DNA of 64,000 nt from JAAXVZ01 sp964392465 (GCA_964392465.1 CAYMPC010000002.1:18148-82147); one strand, 5' to 3'; positions 43,801-51,045 are shown, numbered from the stretch's first letter. A program made the numbers and translations. The notes: a model not told the origin generated them from the sequence alone.

Positions 43801-44445
43801 ATACAAATAGTTATTGATCCACCTTTGGAAACAAATGGTAGTGTTTGGGAGATAAATGAATCAAATAATGTAGTAGAAGGATACATAAATATACCTAGCT
43901 GGAATATTTTTTACGGTAACACTTCTGGTTATGTCAAGTTAGAAAAAGATACAAGTGAAAAGAAATTTTCATGGAATATAACAACAGGAGGCAATATGTA
44001 TGTTGTAGAGACAGGTACTGAGGTAGATTGGAGTAATCTTCAGGCATTGGGGAGAGATATTTTTAATCAGGTTTCTTATAATGATTTCTTTGAGGCCGAT
44101 GTTGCGCTTCAAATGGAAAATAATACAGATTCTTTAAACAGGACATATGTGATTAATAACTTGCCTTTATATATTAATGATATCATAATATATACTAATC
44201 AAATAAATAATGTCCCTTTCATCAATTCCACAAATACATCCAACTTTATGACCGGAATCTTATGGGATAAATCAGAGGGTAACACAGAATATAATGGGAC
44301 ACAAGACTTGATATTTATTACGCAAGTTAATAAGGAGCAGCAAGGTAAATATGGAATACAAGATTATGAAATCAGAGTGCCTTATACCTTAGACACTTAT
44401 AAAATGGGCAGCGGCACAGTGACTTTTTACACAGAGATTATTTAA
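37801..44445 (+). CDS. Large secreted surface protein, paralog of the 4314-residue giant
   Basis: 2214 residues. A signal/anchor helix lies at about 13-30. The N-terminal region (30-300) aligns with that of the giant, including VYAIDPTKIKF and KCKDYNFTNRTCYGE. A Cys-rich patch (CSCTNTC...CTASCNDYCD) lies near 300-330. About seven Ig-like modules run from 467 to about 1150. Three 'GETV-x-I-T-G-x-G-F' beta modules start near 1257, 1484 and 1574, with lectin-like segments between. A CARDB-like domain lies near 1916 and the shared C-terminal module at about 2035-2214. There is no C-terminal TM helix. The start overlaps the previous stop (ATGA). It shares both ends but not the array with the giant, which suggests duplication followed by change of the middle. 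Confidence 0.87.
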   Translation: MSNNFIHKNRKIYTKVLLINFILLLSFIIVKGEFLYLEKTEFTIGETVSIITQGPLETASLEILSPSNIYRYLGVPQTELKFVPKEIGNYEIRLSDQNGIVLQSLFFTVSDITSATDLNFTLTEKEQPTILIKNSFNQELITDYLIYNQSEEIIFSSETLGAFETTETLSSLIFSQQKYDLELIMNRTSVKNMIFYNITFDQTFELGFEEMPNESVSNYFLSNERIRRIDKVYAIDPTKIKFDSAVITFIASGNELYKCKDYNFTNRTCYGEHVKIMDMIPGMEYNFTLTPEDPQYTETTSNTAGCSCTNTCTTGTGGASSCTASCNDYCDINFTIPSGAISGWLEKVSYSVTVTLSGTGTSVSALHEGRLDKDEIINSGNDVQIGTSTISTKATNNIVFENINMPDPYVSTSFDETNCTWSNGYCTWKPFLSSSYTCTGNRRTCITTISLTLINYTWNYTVDTINPTISFGNPANNSFINTNSNLFFYTPNDNLDLKNCSIYLNGVLNQTNTTLTKGAETTLYVTNMNDGYYSWYILCYDTNLNSNTSGTRYLTIDTIAPSVSYIWPTPYNQSYLQVNYLVVNVSHIESNPDKLIFNWNKSITTQPYTGSFTNISKIGLSEGLYYYNLSINDSASNTNATGTYWVVIDTINPQVSLNEPLNNNWINYNTSIRFNFTPTDTNIQNCTLYGNFTGTGLFEKNETNLNPVSGIKNNFNTINIKDGIYVWNVLCYDKSGRSAWAISNYTLKVDASIPLVTLLEPYNNTLWNESSTVMFNYTVTDSSNIINNCTLEVKSNITTLYFEDTSIETVIKQNFTVELSNNKFNWTILCTDVAGNTNSIYPGYYNLTVAVGEDTVGPNIVLESPQNSNWTNINNITLIYTPTDNSLINNCSLYVNDVYNQTDIEVENEVSNFFVLNKTKEGIYSWYINCTDNSTNKNNRKSQDTWTFIVDQSNPSLYLVSPINFFNTTNLNINFTWLLIDLFSQNMYCDLIVNNSLEASLKLTQNNTYTNQTAYLTNDGVYYWNVTCRDEAYNYNVSQTRAFTIDSTIPYIDLILPENGNTSTTGDITFYHIPSDNTSGLNNCILYLNGLEENSSFVLLNNQQNNFTKINLVSGNYNWQVNCTDKLGNKGYSETRTFSVDNIAPKTNSYQAIPTTADLSQSVNIFVNVTDNSGLNIVIAQIMKPSGATTNYTMTLYSTDIYNLTYIDTTERGTYTVNIFSNDTYGNLNISKNYYFYVSAGIFVNKIYFDRGETVYITGGGFDPGDNITLNITDKYGITALNSPIKDIIVNSTGGFATTWNISTANGQATGNYTILGYDVNSPGQAGTNYAYLVRRLTAANLDDKNTAGLVVNSLVNESDTQYSTIVPGAGIDLLNFTWVNIVPDNQVISDVRFYMQHYETAQYNVYLEWYNSSNGVWTRVCTILTTATEKIDTCDLNDEVKTSSEANYLQLRLTDNNGLGASTGNWVNLNFAYLEVTFTTLTLDKESYVQGEKVNISGSRWPVNTELTLNISKTDSTTDQQTTTTDANGNFNSIYNISYGAPLGRFNITVFVTTNPDDTEETYFYVVKRNSSIATDKLYYGRAETVNITGRGFSPDANITILIYDAQNFLRLNTSVISDNIPNGTMEYLWSIPYAYSGYYGKHTIIVNDKLYPNLNGTANITVGILTTNSTKLENSILSDETSKVNQSDNITASLAVYNGVEDYMSFNFLDASTSNYVLSNFTFYIQHNEVQNYDLVLEWWNDTSWVDVCRITYSIDKKIDSCDLLPLIERTPRTANLTLKITDNQSNLGVSGNIWTYIDYVYLVSWADPDFINPKVNIYSPSIDSIYNYSQSVPIVVNISENVEIDTVYALLEWSSGSEIILLTPLNINYFGEGIYEGFFTNTKQLDYFNVTIFANDTTGNYNDTEKTNFSIQSPDLTSNSSYIFFSNENPVENENITLNITLFNRGNYVAGQFTVRFFEGDYTFEKQIGEDIIISSLNSGENITIETTWLSKVGTHIIQIVIDPPLETNGSVWEINESNNVVEGYINIPSWNIFYGNTSGYVKLEKDTSEKKFSWNITTGGNMYVVETGTEVDWSNLQALGRDIFNQVSYNDFFEADVALQMENNTDSLNRTYVINNLPLYINDIIIYTNQINNVPFINSTNTSNFMTGILWDKSEGNTEYNGTQDLIFITQVNKEQQGKYGIQDYEIRVPYTLDTYKMGSGTVTFYTEII

Positions 44446-44473
44446 TTTTTAATTATGTTCTCTTTATCTTTCT

Positions 44474-45322
44474 TTATTTTTCTTTATTATTCTTTATTAT
44501 TCTTTCTTCCCTGATTTTTAATATTAGTAAAATTATTAACAATAATAAAAATAAAATACTCACCCACTCAAAAAAGTCTTTTACACCTATAATTTCCTTT
44601 ATTTTTCTATATTCTTTTACAAATATTATTTTTTCTTTTTTTTGATACTCTATAAATGTTTTATTTTCAGTGATATTTATATATTCTATCTTATTATAAC
44701 AATTAATCACACTTGGCTCAACTATTGTGGCAATTGCCCAGTAAGTTCTGTCTCTGTTCGGCTTTTGGGTCATATTAGTAATTAAGATTGTTTCTCCAGG
44801 TCCAAGCAAAAATTCATAGTTGGTACTGTAAAAATCAGCATCTAAAACACTTATTTTTTTACTTTCAAGAGCTTCTTTTAATTCTTTTCCTCCATATATC
44901 TCATAGGGAAACTTAAGATTATCAATATATGAAAAATTTATTTTATATGTGCCCCATTGCTCCTCAATATTAGTTAATTGGAGATTAGGAACAACATTAT
45001 TTCCCAAGGAAGCAACATTTCCTCCTAATGTGCTGAATTTGTATCCTCTTGTATCACAAATCTTTTTTTCTACAGGTGTTTTTGTTGTTACTTCCCTTAT
45101 CAGACTAAAAGGAATCTCTACAAACTCACTTTTCTTAATATTGCAAGGAATTTCAATAATATCTATCAAAGGATATGTTAAAAGCAGCAAAATGAATACG
45201 ATGAACAAACCCCTTAACTTATTTCTCTTTTTTTTTAATTTCGTTTTGCATTTTTCACAAGAAACCTTTTCTATTTCATTCTCAAAATTACAGTTAGGGC
45301 AAATTATCTTTTTTTCAACCAC
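44474..45322 (-). CDS. Zinc-ribbon membrane protein with outer domain
   Basis: 282 residues from a GTG start. A cytosolic zinc ribbon (Cys8, Cys11, Cys22, Cys25) is followed by a basic linker and a TM helix (about 38-55). About 190 residues then lie outside, including four further Cys and a beta-rich part with ETILITNM. A second TM helix (about 249-269) and a short basic tail end it. It lies on the opposite strand to the surface operon, convergent with the 2214-residue gene. The surface protein at 53295 also carries a zinc ribbon on the inner side, but at its C-terminus. Function unknown; a transmembrane sensor is one option. AATAAAGA-type repeats follow its stop. Confidence 0.75.
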   Translation of the reverse strand: MVEKKIICPNCNFENEIEKVSCEKCKTKLKKKRNKLRGLFIVFILLLLTYPLIDIIEIPCNIKKSEFVEIPFSLIREVTTKTPVEKKICDTRGYKFSTLGGNVASLGNNVVPNLQLTNIEEQWGTYKINFSYIDNLKFPYEIYGGKELKEALESKKISVLDADFYSTNYEFLLGPGETILITNMTQKPNRDRTYWAIATIVEPSVINCYNKIEYINITENKTFIEYQKKEKIIFVKEYRKIKEIIGVKDFFEWVSILFLLLLIILLILKIREERIIKNNKEK

Positions 45323-45468
45323 TAAAAAAAAGTAGCAGTCTTACTATAAAAAATTTCTTTTTTCTTGTTCTTTACTTTTAATTTTATAATATTTTTTAGT
45401 ATAATTAATTCATTAGAAAAATATATATACTTAGAAGATTATTTTTCTTCATTAAGTAAGTGGGGAGA

Positions 45469-46491
45469 ATGGCATTATTGAAAAATCTATATCTGGACTT
45501 GAGTTTTCTAAATCCTTTTAAAAAAAAGAAGATTGAAGAAGAAATTAAAACTAATAAGGAAGACATAATTAATGAAGAAATAATTATGAGATCTCCTCCT
45601 CCTGCAGAAACATTACTATCAAATAATCCTTCTTTTAACAGAAAAACAAAGGAACTTCCTCCGGTTTCCAGAAGATTGCTGGATAATGCAAAAATAAGTC
45701 ATAAAACAGAAAATTATGAAAGGCAAGAATTACCAAAAATAGAAAAGCTGATAATGCCTCCCCCTATAATTAACAATAACAATCCCCCTTTAGCAAATCT
45801 CCCTAAAAGTTTTTCTAATGAAAAAAGAGAAGCGCTCATTAAGACGCATGATACTATTAAAGAAAAAGAAGATTTTGAAGAATCAAACTTAGAAGAAAAA
45901 GAAAACACTTTTTTCAACACATTGTATTCTCATTTATCAAAAGAAGAGCAATATATGCATAAATCACTCTCGAACAAGGTATTTAATAAAAATCTATTAG
46001 ATGAAATGCAGACATTTTGGCAGCTAAAAAAAGATGAATTGAATAAAATAAAATTTAATCAGAATATAAAAGCAGATTTAATGAAAAAGATGAATGATCT
46101 TCAGCAGCAGGAGATAGAATGGCAAAAATTGCAGCTGCAGCATGATAGGATTAAAGATGAGTTGGCTTCTAAGGAAATAATAATTGAAAATAATATTAAA
46201 CAGATGAGAAGATCTTTTAAAAAACTACATCTCTCGTCTGATATAAGACCAGAACATTATTTTGTTTTGTCAAATGGAGAAAAATTGAGAAACTTAACTG
46301 AGCTGATAGAATCATTAAAAACAATGTCTCCAGAAATATATTTTTATCACGTGAATGAGCAAAAAAACGATTTTGCAAATTGGATTCATGATGTTATGGG
46401 ATTATCAGATTTGGCTCAAAACGTCAAATTATCAAAAAATAAGGAACAAATGAGCTATTTAATAGAAAATTGGTGTAATTCTGTTTTATAA
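45469..46491 (+). CDS. Cytosolic NDFAxW-module protein with coiled coil
   Basis: 340 residues from ATG 45469, preceded by GTGGGGAG. A GTG at 45460 lies inside that ribosome-site-like stretch and is not preferred. The N-terminal part is low-complexity, with Pro-rich patches (RSPPPAETLL, MPPPIINNNNPP). A charged coiled coil lies at about 175-260. The C-terminal 80 residues are the NDFAxW module: EHYFVLSNGEKLRNLTEL, the His of YHVNEQK and NDFANW starting near 300. There is no membrane helix. It sits alone between two surface loci. By analogy with the HerA-fusion neighbour it may be a cytosolic adaptor; no catalytic motif is present. Confidence 0.75.
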   Translation: MALLKNLYLDLSFLNPFKKKKIEEEIKTNKEDIINEEIIMRSPPPAETLLSNNPSFNRKTKELPPVSRRLLDNAKISHKTENYERQELPKIEKLIMPPPIINNNNPPLANLPKSFSNEKREALIKTHDTIKEKEDFEESNLEEKENTFFNTLYSHLSKEEQYMHKSLSNKVFNKNLLDEMQTFWQLKKDELNKIKFNQNIKADLMKKMNDLQQQEIEWQKLQLQHDRIKDELASKEIIIENNIKQMRRSFKKLHLSSDIRPEHYFVLSNGEKLRNLTELIESLKTMSPEIYFYHVNEQKNDFANWIHDVMGLSDLAQNVKLSKNKEQMSYLIENWCNSVL

Positions 46492-46834
46492 TCTATTTTT
46501 AAATTTAATTTTTTATTAAAGATATTTAATAAACTATTTTTTGATTTTTTTTATATTTTTATTAGTTATTTTACTTTTATATCTCTAAATATATAATTAA
46601 TATTCTTATTTTTGTTAATAATGCTTTTTTTGTGTTGCTATCTTTTAAGTTTGAAAAGGAAACATTTAAATATATGTTAGTATACACATTAGTATACCAA
46701 TACACAAAATTAATAATTTTGTATTTTAATATACAAAATCATATTACAAAATACTAAAACAAATATTAAGATAGTTAAAGCTATTTTAAACAAGCAAGTT
46801 GTATTGTCAAGTTTGTCAAGTAAGCAGGTGAAAA
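46492..46834. promoter_or_regulatory. Promoter and long leader of surface operon at 46835
   Basis: A BRE/TATA-like GGAAACATTTAAATAT (46659-46674) predicts a start near 46696 and so a leader of about 140 bases, long for this genome. TTAGTATAC occurs twice (46677-46685 and 46689-46697), between TATA and start. The leader can fold as ACAAAAT/ATTTTGT (46704-46722) or ATTTTGTAT/ATACAAAAT (46716-46739). These share one arm and exclude each other. TGTCAAGT is repeated near 46807 and 46815. The rest (46492-46655) is AT-rich with nothing clear. Confidence 0.6.
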
Positions 46835-47044
46835 ATGAATGAGTCAGCAGAGTGGGTTAAATTAGTCTATAATGAGACCCCAGAAAAAGCGAATGTAAAA
46901 CAAGGTTATTTGTTTGATGAAGGCGATTTCTTTAGAGTTGTTGGCGATTCTTCTGAAACACTTGTAAGAAAACTCAAAGTCATTTCTATAACTAAAAAAG
47001 CTCAACCAAGGGTGAGAAACTATGAAAGAAAAATTAGGCTATAA
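46835..47044 (+). CDS. Small protein coupled to secreted surface protein
   Basis: 69 residues, charged and soluble, with no recognisable motif. The middle (GYLFDEGDFFRVVGDSSETLV) and the basic tail (KKAQPRVRNYERKIRL) suggest a small beta-rich fold, perhaps SH3- or Hfq-sized. It starts with ATG after AGCAGGTGAAAA. Its last 23 bases overlap the start of the secreted protein at 47022, the same position that small DNA-binding proteins hold in the other cassettes. The basic tail would suit nucleic-acid binding, but that is a guess. Confidence 0.6.
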   Translation: MNESAEWVKLVYNETPEKANVKQGYLFDEGDFFRVVGDSSETLVRKLKVISITKKAQPRVRNYERKIRL

Positions 47045-47825
47045 ATTATTAACATATACAACAATAGTATTTGTATTTGCAGTAGCATTCTATTACGCAT
47101 TTGCAGCAGAAGTGCCAATTGGCGCGCAAACAATGGTAGAAGGAATTGAATCTACCATTAATGAGAGCCAGTATGCTCCTGCAACAACAGAAGCATATGC
47201 AGGTAACATTTCTCAATTGACAATATTTGGTAGATCCCAGACAAAGCACTGGCAAGGTTACTATGGTGAGATTACAGGTGTCATTGTTTTGGATGATGCA
47301 CAAAACTGGACCATGTATGACTGGCCAAACACAGAACCAAAAGGAGAGATATATGCTACAGTAAATAGTACAACACCCATATGGAATACAATCTCATGTT
47401 TTAATTATTCAGGATTAGAAGCAGACCTAACAATAAATAATACCTATTATTGGGAGACTTTTTACAATATGACTTTCAATGATGTAGATGGAATTGATGA
47501 GACCTTTAACATGACAACACACGCAGCTTTTGATGTAGGAGAATATTCAATTTTAACAAATACATGTCCAAGCACTTTTACTCATGTTAGTGATGTATGG
47601 CAGGAAACAAATTTTGTAGAAGTATTGCTCCAAGACAGCACAGGACAGTTGATTTTCACAACAATAATAGAGAATGATGAAGAAGGAAATAATGCAGATC
47701 CAACAGGTTATGATGGAGCGACACATGACTTCCAGATGCTAGTAGCAGAAGATGGTACAAGCAGGTCAGGAGGAGTCAGAAACACAGCAACTACAACCTA
47801 TTACTTTTACTTAGACCTTGAATAA
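47022..47825 (+). CDS. Secreted surface protein, GNxSG-module family
   Basis: 267 residues. A signal helix (about 8-28, ending AFAAEV) is followed by a single domain opening with YYGEITGVIVLDDAQNWTMY. It contains WNTISC and closes with DFQMLVAED and YYFYLDLE. The same domain makes up the proteins at 47908 and 50317 and ends both giant proteins. No other anchor is present. Strong promoter, long leader and compact operon suggest high expression. An S-layer-like or pilin-like subunit is possible, but no class III prepilin site is visible. Confidence 0.78.
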   Translation: MKEKLGYKLLTYTTIVFVFAVAFYYAFAAEVPIGAQTMVEGIESTINESQYAPATTEAYAGNISQLTIFGRSQTKHWQGYYGEITGVIVLDDAQNWTMYDWPNTEPKGEIYATVNSTTPIWNTISCFNYSGLEADLTINNTYYWETFYNMTFNDVDGIDETFNMTTHAAFDVGEYSILTNTCPSTFTHVSDVWQETNFVEVLLQDSTGQLIFTTIIENDEEGNNADPTGYDGATHDFQMLVAEDGTSRSGGVRNTATTTYYFYLDLE

Positions 47826-47907
47826 GGAGGCATAAAAAAACAATTTTTTGTTTTTTATTTTTAAATTCAAGTAACTAACCAAAAAAATCAAAAAGAGGCA
47901 AAACACA
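47826..47907. other. Intergenic A/T hairpin and unpaired ribosome-site-like GGAGG
   Basis: Right after the stop of the first secreted protein comes AAGGAGG with no start codon in reach. AAAAAAACAA-TTTT-TTGTTTTTT then forms a weak A/T hairpin followed by a T-run. It may be a partial terminator or processing site that sets different levels for the two paralogs. Confidence 0.4.
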
Positions 47908-48648
47908 ATGAAACAACAAACAAAAATTATTGGAATGTTGCTAATTGTAGCTTTAGCTTCTTTATTATCTTATCAATTAATTATAGCAGATCCAGATGGA
48001 GCAGATATAACCTATATTAATTATACAATGAAAGGGAACAGAACACCAGACAGTAGGACAGATGGAAAAGGAACAATAACAACACTTATTATCAATACAG
48101 TTCAGCAGAATATGAAATGGAAAGCTTATGTTGGAAATGTTTCAGGAAAATTAGTTTTAAGAGACGCAGAAGAATATAGTATTTATGAATGGCCTGCGCA
48201 AGCAAACCCAGATGGAGTTGTCTACATTACCATGAATGATAGTATAGACTGGGCTTCAATTCAATGCGCAAATACCTCAGATATACAAACACAGCAGACA
48301 CATTTAGGCCATAATGCGTTAGCATTAGATAACATTAATAATACTTTTTCAGAAATAACACATCAACGTTTTGATGTGGGAGCAATTCCCATTGAAACAA
48401 CAGAACAATGTTGGACAGCTTACCCTTGGGTTAATCACTCAGCGCAGACCCCAAGCACAACAGCATTATACCAAGAAGTGCTTTTAATGGATATAGACAG
48501 GAAACTTGTTTATGCTACAATGATAGATCAAGATGCAGACAGTTATAAAAACGATACTATAACATCCTTTGACTTTCAGGCAATAGTCCCAGATTATACA
48601 ACAGCAGCAAATGCATTATATTACTTTTATGTTGAGATTTCAGGTTAA
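47908..48648 (+). CDS. Secreted surface protein, GNxSG-module family
   Basis: 246 residues. A signal helix (about 8-28, LLIVALASLLSYQLIIA) precedes one GNxSG module: AYVGNVSGKLVLRDAEEYSI, DWASIQCAN, DNINNTFSEI, RFDVGAI, then FDFQAIV and YYFYVEISG at the end. It is closer to the protein at 50317 than to its neighbour at 47022: both share MKWKAY or LKWKAY before the module and the paired Cys in IQCAN and TTEQC. It starts after AAGAGGC. Likely a structural or adhesive subunit; function not shown. Confidence 0.78.
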   Translation: MKQQTKIIGMLLIVALASLLSYQLIIADPDGADITYINYTMKGNRTPDSRTDGKGTITTLIINTVQQNMKWKAYVGNVSGKLVLRDAEEYSIYEWPAQANPDGVVYITMNDSIDWASIQCANTSDIQTQQTHLGHNALALDNINNTFSEITHQRFDVGAIPIETTEQCWTAYPWVNHSAQTPSTTALYQEVLLMDIDRKLVYATMIDQDADSYKNDTITSFDFQAIVPDYTTAANALYYFYVEISG

Positions 48649-48685
48649 ACTAGATAAAGGCAATAAGGCAATAAAGGCAAGTGAA

Positions 48686-49630
48686 ATGATAAAAAAAGAA
48701 ACAATAAACAAACTAAAACCTAACAATAAGGAGCTTAATATATTATTATTTGGCTTACTTATCTTGTTTGGAACATGGATATTATTGTTAACAGAACCTT
48801 TAATATCTAGTCAGCCATATAATGCCAGTGCATTAGTGAATACAACAGTTAATATTACTAACTCAGCACCACTTGTCAGCAATGTTTTATTAGATACACC
48901 AGTAGATTTAATAGCTTATGATAATAAAACAGTTTATTGTAATGCTACTATATTTGATTTTGACAATCAAACACAAGAAGTAAATGCTACATTGTATCTT
49001 AATGGAATAACAACACCTATATCTCCAGATGATGGAAATAATCATTATTCAAATACAAGTTGTACAAGAGTAGGACCTCAGGATAGAACCATGAATTATA
49101 TATGTACTTTTGATATAAGGTATTATGCTAATAATAATACTAACTGGATATGCAATGTTACTGCAAAAGACACAGGAAACGCATATAACTCAAATATATC
49201 CAATTTAGCAACAATAAATCCTTTAGTTGCAATAAAATTACCTCCTTTAATAGACTATGGAGATTTGGCAGTGACAGATATTTCAGATGATATTGATGCA
49301 AATGTCACAAATGCAGGTAACAGAGATGCTAATATCTCAGTAGAAGGTTGGGGCGCAACCCCAGGAGATGGGCTAGCTTTTGTATGTGATTTTGGGACAA
49401 TTGATATTAGTTATGAGAGATATAATATTACTACAGGAATTAACAATTATCCTTTTATGACAGAACTAACAACAACCACAACAATGATACCGAGGTTTTA
49501 TGTACAACAAAGAACAGATGAATCACTTGATTCATTTAACTCTACTTGGTGGAAAGTGCAGATTCCAATTGGAGCAGGCGGTGTATGTAACGGAACTATC
49601 CTGTTTTCAGCAACAGACAGAGGAAACTAA
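48686..49630 (+). CDS. Secreted surface protein ending in ASDRGN, paralog of 62725
   Basis: 314 residues from ATG 48686. The frame is open further up into the previous gene, but AAAGGCAAGTG precedes this ATG and the signal helix (about 17-36) then sits properly. Domain 1 is Ig-like (VNITNSAPLVSNVLLD, then NHYSNTSC and NWICNVTAKD). Domain 2 begins LIDYGDLAV and includes NAGNRDANISVEGWG. It ends GGVCNGTILFSATDRGN. The paralog at 62725 matches over the full length. No TM anchor follows. It is the last gene of the operon from 46835. Confidence 0.8.
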   Translation: MIKKETINKLKPNNKELNILLFGLLILFGTWILLLTEPLISSQPYNASALVNTTVNITNSAPLVSNVLLDTPVDLIAYDNKTVYCNATIFDFDNQTQEVNATLYLNGITTPISPDDGNNHYSNTSCTRVGPQDRTMNYICTFDIRYYANNNTNWICNVTAKDTGNAYNSNISNLATINPLVAIKLPPLIDYGDLAVTDISDDIDANVTNAGNRDANISVEGWGATPGDGLAFVCDFGTIDISYERYNITTGINNYPFMTELTTTTTMIPRFYVQQRTDESLDSFNSTWWKVQIPIGAGGVCNGTILFSATDRGN

Positions 49631-49743
49631 TTTTTCTATTTACTTTTCTTAACTAAATACTCTTTTATAATACTCTTTTTAATAAAAATATATACTATCT
49701 TTATTTCTTTTTTTATTACATAATAAGTAAATAATTATATTAT

Positions 49744-49762
49744 TTAAGTAATAAATACTTAA
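49744..49762. promoter_or_regulatory. Inverted repeat TTAAGTA-N5-TACTTAA upstream of tandem HTH gene
   Basis: Perfect 7-base arms with a 5-base spacer, ending 9 bases before the TATA-like AAAATATATAAAT (49771-49783), which is about 30 bases before ATG 49808. AAGTAA recurs nearby at 49726 and 49799. The protein it precedes has two similar HTH units, which suits a symmetric site. Autoregulation is inferred. Confidence 0.5.
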
Positions 49763-49807
49763 CAAATAATAAAATATATAAATAACATATTAAATAATAA
49801 GTAATAA

Positions 49808-50320
49808 ATGGCCATTAGTACTGAACAAATAGAGCTTTTAACAAAAGATAAGAGTGTTGAGGCTCTAAAACTCCTTCTTGAGCATTTTAGAGAGCAATAT
49901 AAAATACAGCCAGAGCAGCTTCTAGAGTTGATATCTGGAAAAACAAAAAAAGAAGATATTCCCTTAACAGCATTCAACAATGATAGGCTTAGTTCTCTTG
50001 AGATTATTGTTAAATATCTAAAAGAAAATATTTCAAAAAATTATCATGAGATTGCACTTCTTCTAAATAGAGATGACAGGACAATTTGGTCCACATATAA
50101 TAACAGTATAAAGAAAAACAAATCTCCCTTAAAAATAGGAGAAACTGCTGTTTTTATTCCTTTACAAATATTTTCATACAGAAAAAAAAGTGTTTTAGAA
50201 ACTCTTGTTGTCTATTTAAAAGACAACCTTGATTATTCCTTCACTAAAATCTCAGAACTTCTTTTGAAAGATTATCAGACAATATACACAACTTATAGGA
50301 GAGGAAAACTAAAAAAATGA
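49808..50320 (+). CDS. Tandem HTH regulator coupled to surface protein
   Basis: 170 residues. Two related HTH units occur: LSSLEIIVKYLKEN...YHEIALLLNRDDRTIWSTYN (about 62-102) and SVLETLVVYLKDN...FTKISELLLKDYQTIYTTYR (about 125-166). Both have the Y-x-x-[IT]-[AS]-x-L-L-x-[RK]-D form common in small archaeal regulators. The N-terminal 55 residues are helical. The TGA stop overlaps the ATG of the secreted protein at 50317 (ATGA). A palindrome lies just before its TATA. A DNA-binding regulator of its own cassette is the natural reading. Confidence 0.8.
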   Translation: MAISTEQIELLTKDKSVEALKLLLEHFREQYKIQPEQLLELISGKTKKEDIPLTAFNNDRLSSLEIIVKYLKENISKNYHEIALLLNRDDRTIWSTYNNSIKKNKSPLKIGETAVFIPLQIFSYRKKSVLETLVVYLKDNLDYSFTKISELLLKDYQTIYTTYRRGKLKK

Positions 50321-51045
50321 ATAATAAAACTCTCATAAAAATAGTTGGCCTCTTTTTGTTAGCTATGTTTTCATTAAGTTATGTATATTCACAGACTTAT
50401 CAAGTTCCTGGAGCAGACATACTTTATAATACAACTGAAACTAAAACACCTTCTCCTGCAGAATATCTAAATACGTCAGGAGGATCTTTTACCACGATGA
50501 TATTAAGTTCTGAAACACAAAATCTGAAATGGAAAGCTTATATAGGTAATGTTACAGGAGTTCTTACTCTAGATGATTCTGGGAATTATTCTATCTATCA
50601 ATGGCAGCTTACTTCTTTTACAGGAGAGGTATATGCCAGCAGAGTTAATAATATAACTTGGTCTAACATAAAATGCGCAAATTTAACACACATAGAAAAT
50701 GAAGAAATAGCGATGAACCATACAACAAGCAATGTAGACAGCATAAATAATACCTTTAATTCAATGGTACATAGAGAATTTTTTGTTGGAACCATAAAAA
50801 TAAATGAGAGCAGCTGTAAATCAACTTTTACCTGGGTAAATGATACACAACAGAGTGCATCTGTAACTGCACCTTTCCAAGAAGTTTTACTGACTGATAA
50901 TAATGCATTGGTCTATACAACTTTTGTAAACGATAATACTCAAGGGTTTAACTATAATAGATACGATTTTCAGATGATTGTTGCAGAAAGAGGGATAGGA
51001 GGATATGAAAATACAAGATATTATTTTTATTTAGAGCTTGATTAA
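50317..51045 (+). CDS. Secreted surface protein, GNxSG-module family
   Basis: 242 residues. A signal helix (about 7-25, ending YVYSQTY) precedes one module: AYIGNVTGVLTLDDSGNYSI, NIKCANLTH, VDSINNTFNSM, EFFVGTIKI and the closing DFQMIVAERG and YYFYLELD. Two Cys are placed as in the paralog at 47908. It overlaps the tandem HTH gene by ATGA, so each has its own regulator. There is no C-terminal anchor. Subunit of a surface layer, fibre or adhesin is inferred from signal, glycosylation sites and family. Confidence 0.8.
   Translation: MNNKTLIKIVGLFLLAMFSLSYVYSQTYQVPGADILYNTTETKTPSPAEYLNTSGGSFTTMILSSETQNLKWKAYIGNVTGVLTLDDSGNYSIYQWQLTSFTGEVYASRVNNITWSNIKCANLTHIENEEIAMNHTTSNVDSINNTFNSMVHREFFVGTIKINESSCKSTFTWVNDTQQSASVTAPFQEVLLTDNNALVYTTFVNDNTQGFNYNRYDFQMIVAERGIGGYENTRYYFYLELD

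Noticed and set aside
48611..48685. Upstream ATG for the secreted protein at 48686
   Set aside because: It lies deep in the previous gene in another frame, would put 25 extra residues before the signal helix, and lacks a ribosome site; ATG 48686 has one.
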